The position numbers were made by a program, and so were the translations under genes. DNA of 64,000 nt from NCBI RefSeq assembly GCF_002155965.1, contig NZ_MUMH01000124.1, forward strand, positions 1 through 64,000, read 5' to 3'. A model generated the notes under the pieces. The model had not been told where the DNA came from. It was given only the letters and a program-made list of their open reading frames with translations, and made no database searches. The stretch comes from Allokutzneria sp. NRRL B-24872 (lineage in GTDB: Bacteria > Actinomycetota > Actinomycetes > Mycobacteriales > Pseudonocardiaceae). Below, in pieces: positions 57,471-64,000 of this stretch. Numbering within the stretch: position 1 is the stretch's first letter; every line of letters begins with the position of its first letter.

Positions 57471-58151
57471 GTGGTCAAGGTGCTCGCGGTGGCGGACGAG
57501 GTCGTTGAACAGCTCTGGACCTCCTACATCCAGCAGATCAAGGTCGATCTGATCCTCGCGGCGGGGGACCTGCCCTACGACTACCTGGAACACCTGAGCA
57601 ACGCGTTGGACCGGCCGTGCGTCTTCGTGCCCGGTAACCATGACCCCGACCTGACCGGATACACCAACGTGCGAGGTTTGTGGACGAAGAGCGGCATCCC
57701 GACCAGGTGGCCGGGTCCGGCCGGTGGCGTGAACGCCGACGGCAGGGTGGTGGACGCGGCGGGGCTGCGGATCGCGGGCATCGGCGGATCGATCCGCTAC
57801 AACCGCGGGCCGAACCAGTGGACGGAGCGCCAGCAGGCGCGCCGGGTCCGCAGGATGGCCCGGCTCGCGAACTGGCGGCAGCTGCGCGACGGGCGCGGTG
57901 TCGACGTCCTGCTCACCCACAGCCCGCCCAAGGACTGCGGCGACCGGGAGGACCCGCCGCACCGGGGCTTCGCCTGCCTGCACGACGCCGTGCGGCGGCT
58001 GGGCCCGCCGCTCATGCTCCACGGCCACATCCACCCGCACGGCGAGCCGACACCAGATCGTCAACTGGCGTCAACACGGGTGGTCAACGTCGTCGGATAT
58101 CACGTCATGGAGATCCCTTCGCGCGGACAGGAGGCAGGAGATGCGCGGTGA
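57471..58151 (+). CDS. calcineurin-type metallophosphoesterase
   Basis: 226 residues. Metal-binding motifs: LAVADEVVEQ (first motif, His replaced by Glu/Val), AAGDLPYDY, VPGNHDPD, THSPPKDCGD and HGHIHPHG. The first motif deviates from DxH, so one metal site may be altered. GTG 57471. It overlaps the ParB-like gene by 11 bases, suggesting a functional pair. Confidence 0.88.
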   Translation: MVKVLAVADEVVEQLWTSYIQQIKVDLILAAGDLPYDYLEHLSNALDRPCVFVPGNHDPDLTGYTNVRGLWTKSGIPTRWPGPAGGVNADGRVVDAAGLRIAGIGGSIRYNRGPNQWTERQQARRVRRMARLANWRQLRDGRGVDVLLTHSPPKDCGDREDPPHRGFACLHDAVRRLGPPLMLHGHIHPHGEPTPDRQLASTRVVNVVGYHVMEIPSRGQEAGDAR

Positions 58152-58989
58152 CACCGGATTCCCGCGGGCCGACGCGGAGAACGACTTCATCAGGGCGCGC
58201 CGCCGCCAGGTCATGTCGCGGCTGGCGAAGTGGATGCGCCGGGAGCCCGACGACGTCAACATCATGCTCCCCTACGCCGAGGTCATCGCCGCGCTCGGCC
58301 AGGAGGGCGAACGGCGGCTCGGGCTCCAGGTGATCCAGGTCGAGTCGATCGTCGGCAGCGTGGACCGCACCCGCGACTTCGACCGGCGCTTCCGGCCCAC
58401 CTCCGGCCGCACCCGCGAGCGGTGGGAACGGCTGGCGCTGGCGCAGCGGCGCGGCGAGTCGATCCCGCCGATCGACGTCTACCGCGTCGGCGAGCTGCAC
58501 TTCGTCAAGGACGGCCACCACCGGGTGTCGGTGGCGCACGCGCTCGGCCTGCGCACGATCGAGGCGCACGTGACCGAGGTGCGCACGAAGATCGGCGCGT
58601 ACGACATCCGCTACCAGCACGACCTGCTGATCAAGAACGACCGCAGGCTGTTCCTGGAACGCGTTCCGCTGCCCGGCGAGGCGCGCGCCGCGGTGCTGAT
58701 GAGCGACCCGTGGGAGTACACCGAACTGGGCGAGACCGTGGAGGCGTGGGGCTTCCGGCTGATGCAGGACGAGGGCAAGTTCCTCGACCGGCTCACCGTC
58801 GCGAAGCGGTGGTACGAGGAGGAGTTCGTGCCCGTGGTGCGGATGCTCCAGCAGGCGGACCTGGTCGGCGACCGGACCGAGGCCGAGGCGTACATGCACA
58901 TCGCTGGCGAGCGCTTCCGGCTGATCAGGACGCACCGCTGGGACGACGAGGTGATCGACGCGGTGCGCCAGAGCAAGAAGCGCCGCTAG
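58141..58989 (+). CDS. ParB/sulfiredoxin-fold nuclease-like protein
   Basis: 282 residues. The central segment IPPIDVYRVGELHFVKDGHH then RVSVAHALGL is the ParB-N (Srx) fold motif for nucleotide binding, here with GHHR. N- and C-terminal helical regions flank it (WERLALAQRRGE, EEEFVPVVRMLQQADLVGD). No centromere-binding HTH, so it is not a partition ParB. ATG 58141 follows AGGAGGCAGGAG. Coupled to the metallophosphoesterase. Confidence 0.82.
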   Translation: MRGDTGFPRADAENDFIRARRRQVMSRLAKWMRREPDDVNIMLPYAEVIAALGQEGERRLGLQVIQVESIVGSVDRTRDFDRRFRPTSGRTRERWERLALAQRRGESIPPIDVYRVGELHFVKDGHHRVSVAHALGLRTIEAHVTEVRTKIGAYDIRYQHDLLIKNDRRLFLERVPLPGEARAAVLMSDPWEYTELGETVEAWGFRLMQDEGKFLDRLTVAKRWYEEEFVPVVRMLQQADLVGDRTEAEAYMHIAGERFRLIRTHRWDDEVIDAVRQSKKRR

Positions 58990-58999
58990 GTTGACCGGC

Positions 59000-59467
59000 A
59001 TGCCCGCTGCCCGTGTGCTCCCGCTGCTGGTCCTGCTCGTCGCCGGGTGCGGTTCCGCCGCGCCCGCTCCCCCGCCCCCGGGTGAGGCTCGCGTGGACAC
59101 CTGCGCGGTCTTCGGCGAGGCGGACCTGAAGGCGCTGGAGCTCTCCCAGGGCCAGCGCATGCCCAACAAGCCGACGGGCTGCATGCTCGGCTCGCCGCGC
59201 GGGTTCCGGGTGTTCGTGATCAACGAGGAGAGGGTGACGATCGCCGACGCGGAGAAGCGGACGCAGATCTCCTTCTCCCGCAACAAGGTCAACGGCCGGT
59301 CGGGGTTCCTGGCGGTCGGCGAGGAGTCCTCCTGCACGCAGGGCGTGGAGTTCGGCGCGGGCTCGCTGCACGTGCTGGCGAACGTGACGGGCGCCCAGGC
59401 GCCGATCGACGCATGCGACCTCGCGCGCAGGGTGATGGACGTCGTGGAGCCGAAACTCCCGCGCTAG
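59000..59467 (+). CDS. DUF3558-like lipoprotein
   Basis: 155 residues. Lipobox LLVAGC (Cys near 17), then a Pro-rich linker, and a domain with paired cysteines: DTCAVFGEADLKALELSQG, GCMLGS, SSCTQG and DACDLARRVMDVVEP. The pattern matches DUF3558 surface lipoproteins of actinomycetes. ATG 59000 (a TTG at 58991 is in frame). Stands alone before a strong terminator. Confidence 0.82.
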   Translation: MPAARVLPLLVLLVAGCGSAAPAPPPPGEARVDTCAVFGEADLKALELSQGQRMPNKPTGCMLGSPRGFRVFVINEERVTIADAEKRTQISFSRNKVNGRSGFLAVGEESSCTQGVEFGAGSLHVLANVTGAQAPIDACDLARRVMDVVEPKLPR

Positions 59468-59481
59468 CAAGGAGAACGACG

Positions 59482-59518
59482 AAGGCCGCATCCCCGCAGG
59501 AGCGGGAATGCGGCCTTT
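59482..59518. terminator. bidirectional terminator
   Basis: AAGGCCGCAT, one mismatch, CCCGC, loop AGGA, GCGGG, mismatch, ATGCGGCCTT, then TTC. It separates the convergent lipoprotein gene and sugC. Confidence 0.85.
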
Positions 59519-59540
59519 CGACTGCGGTGGAGCGAGGGGC

Positions 59541-60719
59541 CTAGTCCGTGTAGGTCAGGGCCCTGCCGCTCTCCTGGTCGAAGAGCTGGATCTTGTCGAG
59601 ATCCATCCAGACGTCCAGACCGGAGCCCTCCTTGGCCTTGGACGCCGCCGCGAGGCGGGCCACGGCCTGTCCGGCACCCAGGTCCGAGACGCCCACGTCC
59701 GCCGCCAGCTCGTCCAGCTGCGCCGAGCTCGCGCGCTTGCCGGAGATCGAGAAGTAGGCGAACTTGTCCGAGCCCATGGACTCGAGCACGTCCACCTGCG
59801 TGGTGAACGTCGCGCCGCGCGAACGGGCGGCGGAGTCGACCAGGGAGGCGTCCTCGAAGTGCTCGGGACGCAGACCCATGATCACGTCGCGCGTCGTGCG
59901 ACGACCGCGCTCGACCATCCTGCGGACCTTGTCGCTGAGCGGGAAGGAGCCCAGCGCCGTGGACAGCGCGCCGTTCTCCAGCGTCGCCGGGATGAAGTTC
60001 ATCGCCGGCGAGCCGATGAAGCCCGCCACGAACAGGTTCGCCGGGTTCTCGTAGAGGAACTGCGGAGAACCCACCTGCTGCACCGCGCCACCGCGCATGA
60101 CCACGACGCGGTCGCCGAGGGTCATCGCCTCGGTCTGGTCGTGGGTCACGTAGACGGTGGTGGTGCCCAGGTTCTTCTGCAGCCTGGAGACCTCGGTGCG
60201 CATCTGCACGCGCAGCTTGGCGTCCAGGTTGGACAGCGGCTCGTCCATGAGGAACGCCTTGGGGCTGCGCACGATCGCGCGGCCCATGGCGACGCGCTGC
60301 CGCTGACCACCGGAGAGGTTCGACGGCTTGCGGTCGAGGTGCTGCCCGAGATCCAGGATCTTGGCGGCCTCGTTGACCTTCGCGTCGACGGTCTTGTTGT
60401 CCACCTTGGCCAACCGCAGCGGGAACGCCATGTTCTCGCGCACGGTCATGTGCGGGTAGAGCGCGTAGGACTGGAACACCATCGCGATGTCCCGGTCCTT
60501 GGGCGCGCGCTCGTTGACCCGCTCGCCGCCGATGCGCAGCTCACCGGAGGTGATGTCCTCCAGGCCAGCCAGCATGTTCAGCGTGGTGGACTTGCCGCAG
60601 CCCGAGGGCCCGACCAGGATGATGAACTCGCCGTCGGCGATTTCGAGGTTCACTTCCTGGACGGCCAAAGCGCCGTCCGGGTACTTCTTCGTCACCTTGT
60701 CCAGGACGATGTCGGCCAC
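59541..60719 (-). CDS. sugC: SugC-type ABC importer ATP-binding protein
   Basis: 392 residues. Walker [11 protein letters not shown] near 38, Q-loop [16 protein letters not shown], signature [15 protein letters not shown], Walker [17 protein letters not shown]-loop [13 protein letters not shown], then a C-terminal TOBE/regulatory region ending [13 protein letters not shown]. Family: MalK/UgpC-like ATPase of CUT1 importers. GTG 60719 lies seven bases after the sugB stop. Last gene of lpqY-sugA-sugB-sugC, a trehalose importer in mycobacteria. Confidence 0.92.
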   Translation of the reverse strand: MADIVLDKVTKKYPDGALAVQEVNLEIADGEFIILVGPSGCGKSTTLNMLAGLEDITSGELRIGGERVNERAPKDRDIAMVFQSYALYPHMTVRENMAFPLRLAKVDNKTVDAKVNEAAKILDLGQHLDRKPSNLSGGQRQRVAMGRAIVRSPKAFLMDEPLSNLDAKLRVQMRTEVSRLQKNLGTTTVYVTHDQTEAMTLGDRVVVMRGGAVQQVGSPQFLYENPANLFVAGFIGSPAMNFIPATLENGALSTALGSFPLSDKVRRMVERGRRTTRDVIMGLRPEHFEDASLVDSAARSRGATFTTQVDVLESMGSDKFAYFSISGKRASSAQLDELAADVGVSDLGAGQAVARLAAASKAKEGSGLDVWMDLDKIQLFDQESGRALTYTD

Positions 60720-60726
60720 GACTCAC

Positions 60727-61572
60727 CTACCCCTTGACCGCGCCGGACGTCAGACCGGCGACGATTCGGCGCTGGAAGAACAGCACGAAAAGAATGATCG
60801 GAATGGTGATCACCACGGCCGCGGCCGAGGTGGTCCCCGTTGGGTCTTCGAACTGGCTGCTACCCGTGAAGAAGGCCAGCGCGGCCGGAACGGTCCTGGA
60901 CGCCTCGGTCGAGGTGAGCGAGATCGCGAACAGGAAGTCGTTCCAGCAGAAGATGAACACCAGGATGGCCGTGGTGAACACGCCCGGTGCGGCGAGCGGG
61001 GCGATGACCTTCTGGAAGGCCTGGCCCGGCGTCGCGCCGTCCATCTTGGCCGCCTTCTCCAGCTCCCACGGGATCTCCTTGAAGAACGCCGAGAGCGTGT
61101 AGATCGCCAGCGGCAGGGAGAAGGTGATGTAGGGCAGGATCAGGCCCGGCCAGGTGTCGAAGATGCCCAGTGAGCGCTCGATGTTGAACAGCGGCGACAC
61201 CAGTGACACCTGGGGGAACATCGCGATCAGCAGCGAGACTCCGACGAGCGCCTGCTTGCCGGGGAAGTCCAGCCTGGCGATCGCGTACGCCGCCATGGTC
61301 CCGAACACGACCGCGATCAAGGTGGCGATGATCGCGATGCCGATCGAGTTGAACAGCGGCCGGATGAACTCCGTGGTGGAGAAGATCGCGGCGTAGTTGT
61401 CCAGCGTCCACTCGGTGGGGAAGAACCCGCCCTCGCTGATGGCCTTCTTCGACTTGAAGGACAGCGAGACGATCCACAACACCGGGAACAACGCGTAGAC
61501 GACGACAACGACGTTGACCAGGCCCCAGCGGACCTTCTTCCCCGTCGTATCGGCACCTCCGATGCCGGCCAT
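60727..61572 (-). CDS. sugB: SugB-type ABC importer permease
   Basis: 281 residues with six membrane segments and the MetI-like (BPD_transp_1) EAA loop [20 protein letters not shown] near 188. ATG 61572 overlaps the sugA stop as ATGA. Forms the transmembrane pair with SugA. Confidence 0.92.
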   Translation of the reverse strand: MAGIGGADTTGKKVRWGLVNVVVVVYALFPVLWIVSLSFKSKKAISEGGFFPTEWTLDNYAAIFSTTEFIRPLFNSIGIAIIATLIAVVFGTMAAYAIARLDFPGKQALVGVSLLIAMFPQVSLVSPLFNIERSLGIFDTWPGLILPYITFSLPLAIYTLSAFFKEIPWELEKAAKMDGATPGQAFQKVIAPLAAPGVFTTAILVFIFCWNDFLFAISLTSTEASRTVPAALAFFTGSSQFEDPTGTTSAAAVVITIPIILFVLFFQRRIVAGLTSGAVKG

Positions 61573-62483
61573 CAGCGCTTACCTCCGTTGTCACTGCCCG
61601 GCGCGGCGGTGCCGAACACCTTGATGAAGACGAACGCGATGATCGCCACCGCGACGAAGATCAGCACCGACATGGTCGAGCCGATACCCAGGTTCAACCC
61701 CTTGATGAGGTTGTTGTAGGTCAGCATCGACACCGATCCCGTGCCCTGCGATCCCGCGGTCAGCACGAAGATGTTGTCGAAGATCCGGAAGGCGTCGAGC
61801 GTGCGGAACAGCAGCGCGACCAGGATCGCCGGCTTCATCATCGGCACCATGATCTTGGTGAACCGCTGCCAGCCGCTGGCGCCGTCCATCGCGGCGGCCT
61901 TGAGCATGTCGTCCGGCACCAGCGCCAGGCCCGCCATCAGCAGCAGGGCCATGAACGGCGTGGTCTTCCAGATCTCGGCCCCGGCGATGATGCCGAGCGC
62001 GGTCGTCTTGTCCGTCAGCGGCGCCTCACCGAAGAGCGTGGCGAGGTAGCCGGAGTCCGGGGTGAAGGCGTACTTCCAGGAGAACGCCGCGACCACGGTG
62101 ACGATGCCGTACGGGATCAGCGCGGAGGTCCGCACCAGCCCGCGGCCGACCAGCGTGCGGTGCATGACCAGCGCCAGCGCCATGCCGAGCACCAGCTCGA
62201 TCACCACGGTGACCGCGGTCAGCAGCACGGTGATGCCGAAGGCGTCCCACCAGTACGGGCTGCTGAGCACCGCGGCGTAGTTCTCGAAGCCGATGAACTC
62301 CTGCTTGTCCGGGAACTTCAGGTCGTAGCGCTGAAGGGACAACCAGAACGAGTAGATGATCGGCCACGCGGTGACCGCGATCATGATGAACGCGGCGGGC
62401 GCGCAGAGCAGCAGGCCGAGGCGACGCTCCGCCTTCTTGCCCTCGCTCAGCACGGGCTTCGCCTTGACGGCGTGGGTGCTCAC
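61572..62483 (-). CDS. sugA: SugA-type ABC importer permease
   Basis: 303 residues with six membrane segments; the EAA loop reads [20 protein letters not shown] near 200. GTG 62483 overlaps the lpqY stop as GTGA, coupling the lipoprotein and permease. Second half of the CUT1 permease pair. Confidence 0.92.
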   Translation of the reverse strand: MSTHAVKAKPVLSEGKKAERRLGLLLCAPAAFIMIAVTAWPIIYSFWLSLQRYDLKFPDKQEFIGFENYAAVLSSPYWWDAFGITVLLTAVTVVIELVLGMALALVMHRTLVGRGLVRTSALIPYGIVTVVAAFSWKYAFTPDSGYLATLFGEAPLTDKTTALGIIAGAEIWKTTPFMALLLMAGLALVPDDMLKAAAMDGASGWQRFTKIMVPMMKPAILVALLFRTLDAFRIFDNIFVLTAGSQGTGSVSMLTYNNLIKGLNLGIGSTMSVLIFVAVAIIAFVFIKVFGTAAPGSDNGGKR

Positions 62484-63787
62484 GGCATGACCCCCTTGGA
62501 GTCAATGGCGGCCTGGAGTTCCTTGCGCAGCCGCTCCGCCGTCTTCTGCGGATCGATGTCCTTGGGCGGCGAGAGGATGGTCGACAACACCGTGGAGACG
62601 TTCTGCCAGGCGGCGGTCAGCGGGCGGTTGGCCGCGTCGCGCAGTTCCTCGCGGATGGTCTCCTTCATCGGGTACTGCTCGGTCATCTCCGGGCGGTCGT
62701 AGACCGACTCGATGGTCGGCGCGACACCCGAGTTGATCGCGGAGTAGAGCTGGTTCGCCGGGTTGCGCAGGCACAGCACGGCCTCGAAGGCCAGGTCGGC
62801 CTTTGTCGAGTAGGTGCTCACGCCGTAGTTCGCGCCACCGATGGTGACCCGGCTCGGCTTGCCCTTGTCGATGCCCGGGTAGCGCGCCCACTTGAAGTTC
62901 TTGGCGAGCTCCGGCTTCTCCTTCTGCATCGACGCGAACACGTACGGCCAGTTCAGCTGGAAAGCCGAGTTGCCCGCCTGGAACTCCTTGCGGACCTCGT
63001 CCTCCTGCGAGCTGGTCAGCGAGGCGCTGGCGATGCCGGAGGTGGCGAAGTCCTTGAGGGTGGACAGCGCGCGGATGGCGCCCTCGTCGACGACGGCGGT
63101 GAGGCCGTCCTCGGAGATGATCTTGCCGCCTGCGGAGGCGACCATCGTGTTGTACTGCACGACGAGGCCCTCGTACTGCGCACCGGTCATCACGGCCGTG
63201 TACGGCTTGTTGGCCGCCTTGAGCGCCTTGGCCTGCTCGATCATCTCGGCCCAGGTCTCGGGGGCCTTGGTGACGACGTCGTCGCGGTACCACAGCAGCT
63301 GCACGTTGGTGTTCTTCGTGGCCGCGTAGGTCCGGTTCTTGTAGCGCGTGGACTCCAGCGGACCCGCGAGGACGCCGCGCTCGGCCTCCTCCTTGTAGGT
63401 CCCGGTCCACTCCCTGATCCAGCCGGCCTCGGCGAACTCCGCGAGCCACGGGCTGTCGAGATAGAGGATGTCCATCTCGTCGTCACCGGCCGCGAGCCTG
63501 CGCACCATCTGCTCGCGCTGGCCGTCGGCGCCGCGCGGGAGCTTGTTGTAGACGATGTTGAACTTGCCGTTCGCGCTGGCGTTGCAGCTCTCGATGACCT
63601 TCTCGAAGTTCTCTTCGGGAGCCGCGTACAGGTTGAGGGTGTTGCCCCCAGTACCGCCGGAGCCGCAGGCCGCGAGCAGCGGAGCGGTCACCAGTGCGAC
63701 TCCGAGGAGCGCTGATGCTCGACTCCGCGAACGGGTCTTGGTTGACGTGGTGGATCGATAGCGGGCACTGCGACCCGGGCCGTCCAT
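62480..63787 (-). CDS. lpqY: LpqY-type trehalose-binding lipoprotein
   Basis: 435 residues. Arg-rich start, hydrophobic segment and lipobox LLAAC (Cys near 41). The mature protein follows the LpqY pattern closely: LPRGADGQREQMVRRLAAGD, DSPWLAEFAEAGW, TNVQLLWYRDDVV, LNWPYVFASMQ and SRVTIGGANYGVS. LpqY captures trehalose for recycling. ATG 63787 is nine bases after AAGGAGG. Operon head; an upstream promoter lies beyond 63800. Confidence 0.92.
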   Translation of the reverse strand: MDGPGRSARYRSTTSTKTRSRSRASALLGVALVTAPLLAACGSGGTGGNTLNLYAAPEENFEKVIESCNASANGKFNIVYNKLPRGADGQREQMVRRLAAGDDEMDILYLDSPWLAEFAEAGWIREWTGTYKEEAERGVLAGPLESTRYKNRTYAATKNTNVQLLWYRDDVVTKAPETWAEMIEQAKALKAANKPYTAVMTGAQYEGLVVQYNTMVASAGGKIISEDGLTAVVDEGAIRALSTLKDFATSGIASASLTSSQEDEVRKEFQAGNSAFQLNWPYVFASMQKEKPELAKNFKWARYPGIDKGKPSRVTIGGANYGVSTYSTKADLAFEAVLCLRNPANQLYSAINSGVAPTIESVYDRPEMTEQYPMKETIREELRDAANRPLTAAWQNVSTVLSTILSPPKDIDPQKTAERLRKELQAAIDSKGVMP

Positions 63788-64000
63788 GTAACCCAGCCTC
63801 CTTCCTCTGAAAAGCACGAAGGACTACGAGGCTGTGGACACTCCAGCGGCGGCACGAAACCTCGACGACGAGGACTGGCGGACACACCAGGACACCTCGT
63901 CGTGCCCTTCGACACGAGCGTGAGCAACCGCACACGCCCGCAGGCTGGTGACAGAACCTAGGGCGAGAGTTCCGACTCCCGCAACCGGGTGACGGCAACG
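63788..64000. other. upstream region of lpqY
   Basis: No gene supported. It holds the presumed lpqY promoter (minus strand) but no clear -10/-35 was picked. The window ends here. Confidence 0.4.

Overview
This window is high-GC actinobacterial chromosome, most likely from a member of the Pseudonocardiales (for example the Saccharothrix, Lentzea or Actinosynnema relatives). That placement is an inference. It rests on the very high GC at third codon positions, many GTG starts, a WhiB protein, a stand-alone EspG-like protein and AdnAB in place of RecBCD or AddAB. It also rests on a gene order that follows the Mycobacterium tuberculosis Rv3197 to Rv3212 neighbourhood: UbiB-like kinase, whiB7, uvrD2, nudC, Trk-like potassium channel, adnB/adnA, alkyltransferase-like protein, TIGR02569 protein, moeZ, DUF3152, TetR (FasR-like), DUF3107, ferritin-like protein, rhlE and an Rv3212-like propeller. 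No rRNA, tRNA, CRISPR array, prophage or insertion sequence was seen.

Region by region. 1-3.2 kb: the tail of a UbiB/ABC1 kinase, small metabolic genes, and the whiB7 stress-response locus with a long leader that carries an upstream ORF and a terminator hairpin. 3.2-9 kb: uvrD2, nudC and two M16 peptidase subunits, all on the minus strand. 9-16.5 kb: neutral zinc peptidase, glyoxalase-fold protein, EspG-like protein, RCK potassium channel coupled to a degenerate M20-like protein, tandem secreted LAS-peptidase-like paralogues and a MarR regulator. 16.5-23 kb: the AdnAB helicase-nuclease. 23-31.4 kb: a GH18 chitinase behind a DasR-type site, ATL, TPR, pirin, NirD-like protein, moeZ, DUF3152 and FasR-like TetR. 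31.4-36.4 kb: a TetR-controlled SDR/diiron oxygenase/hydrolase cluster and a Fic protein. 36.4-44.4 kb: a tandem duplicated membrane-anchored protein whose second copy is broken, then DUF3107, ferritin-like protein, rhlE and the Rv3212-like propeller. 44.4-49.5 kb: RecB-like nuclease, PHP phosphoesterase, PH-domain protein, DUF2332 and MaoC. 49.5-57.4 kb: corA and an MgtC-family gene, each with a short proline-containing leader ORF, plus HXXEE/TetR, a VapBC-type toxin-antitoxin pair and a second DUF2332. 57.4-64 kb: a metallophosphoesterase/ParB-like pair and the LpqY-SugABC-type trehalose ABC importer.

The most interesting signals are regulatory. The whiB7 leader has an 87-codon ORF with an excellent ribosome binding site that ends 22 bases before a 15-bp terminator hairpin. 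The corA leader encodes a 22-residue Pro/Arg-rich peptide. The MgtC-family leader encodes a 14-residue peptide containing Asn-Pro and Asp-Pro-Pro; its ribosome binding site lies inside a large hairpin and its stop codon lies inside the loop of an intrinsic-terminator-like hairpin. The two Mg-related leaders resemble in logic, but not in homology, the enterobacterial mgtL/mgtP leader-peptide switches. Other notable points are a 13-bp palindrome scattered through the window, a catalytically empty M20-like protein fused translationally to a potassium channel gene, and the LAS-like secreted tandem pair.

All calls come from reading the sequence and from remembered family motifs. No database search or structure prediction was run. 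Mycobacterial synteny statements are from established knowledge of the M. tuberculosis map.
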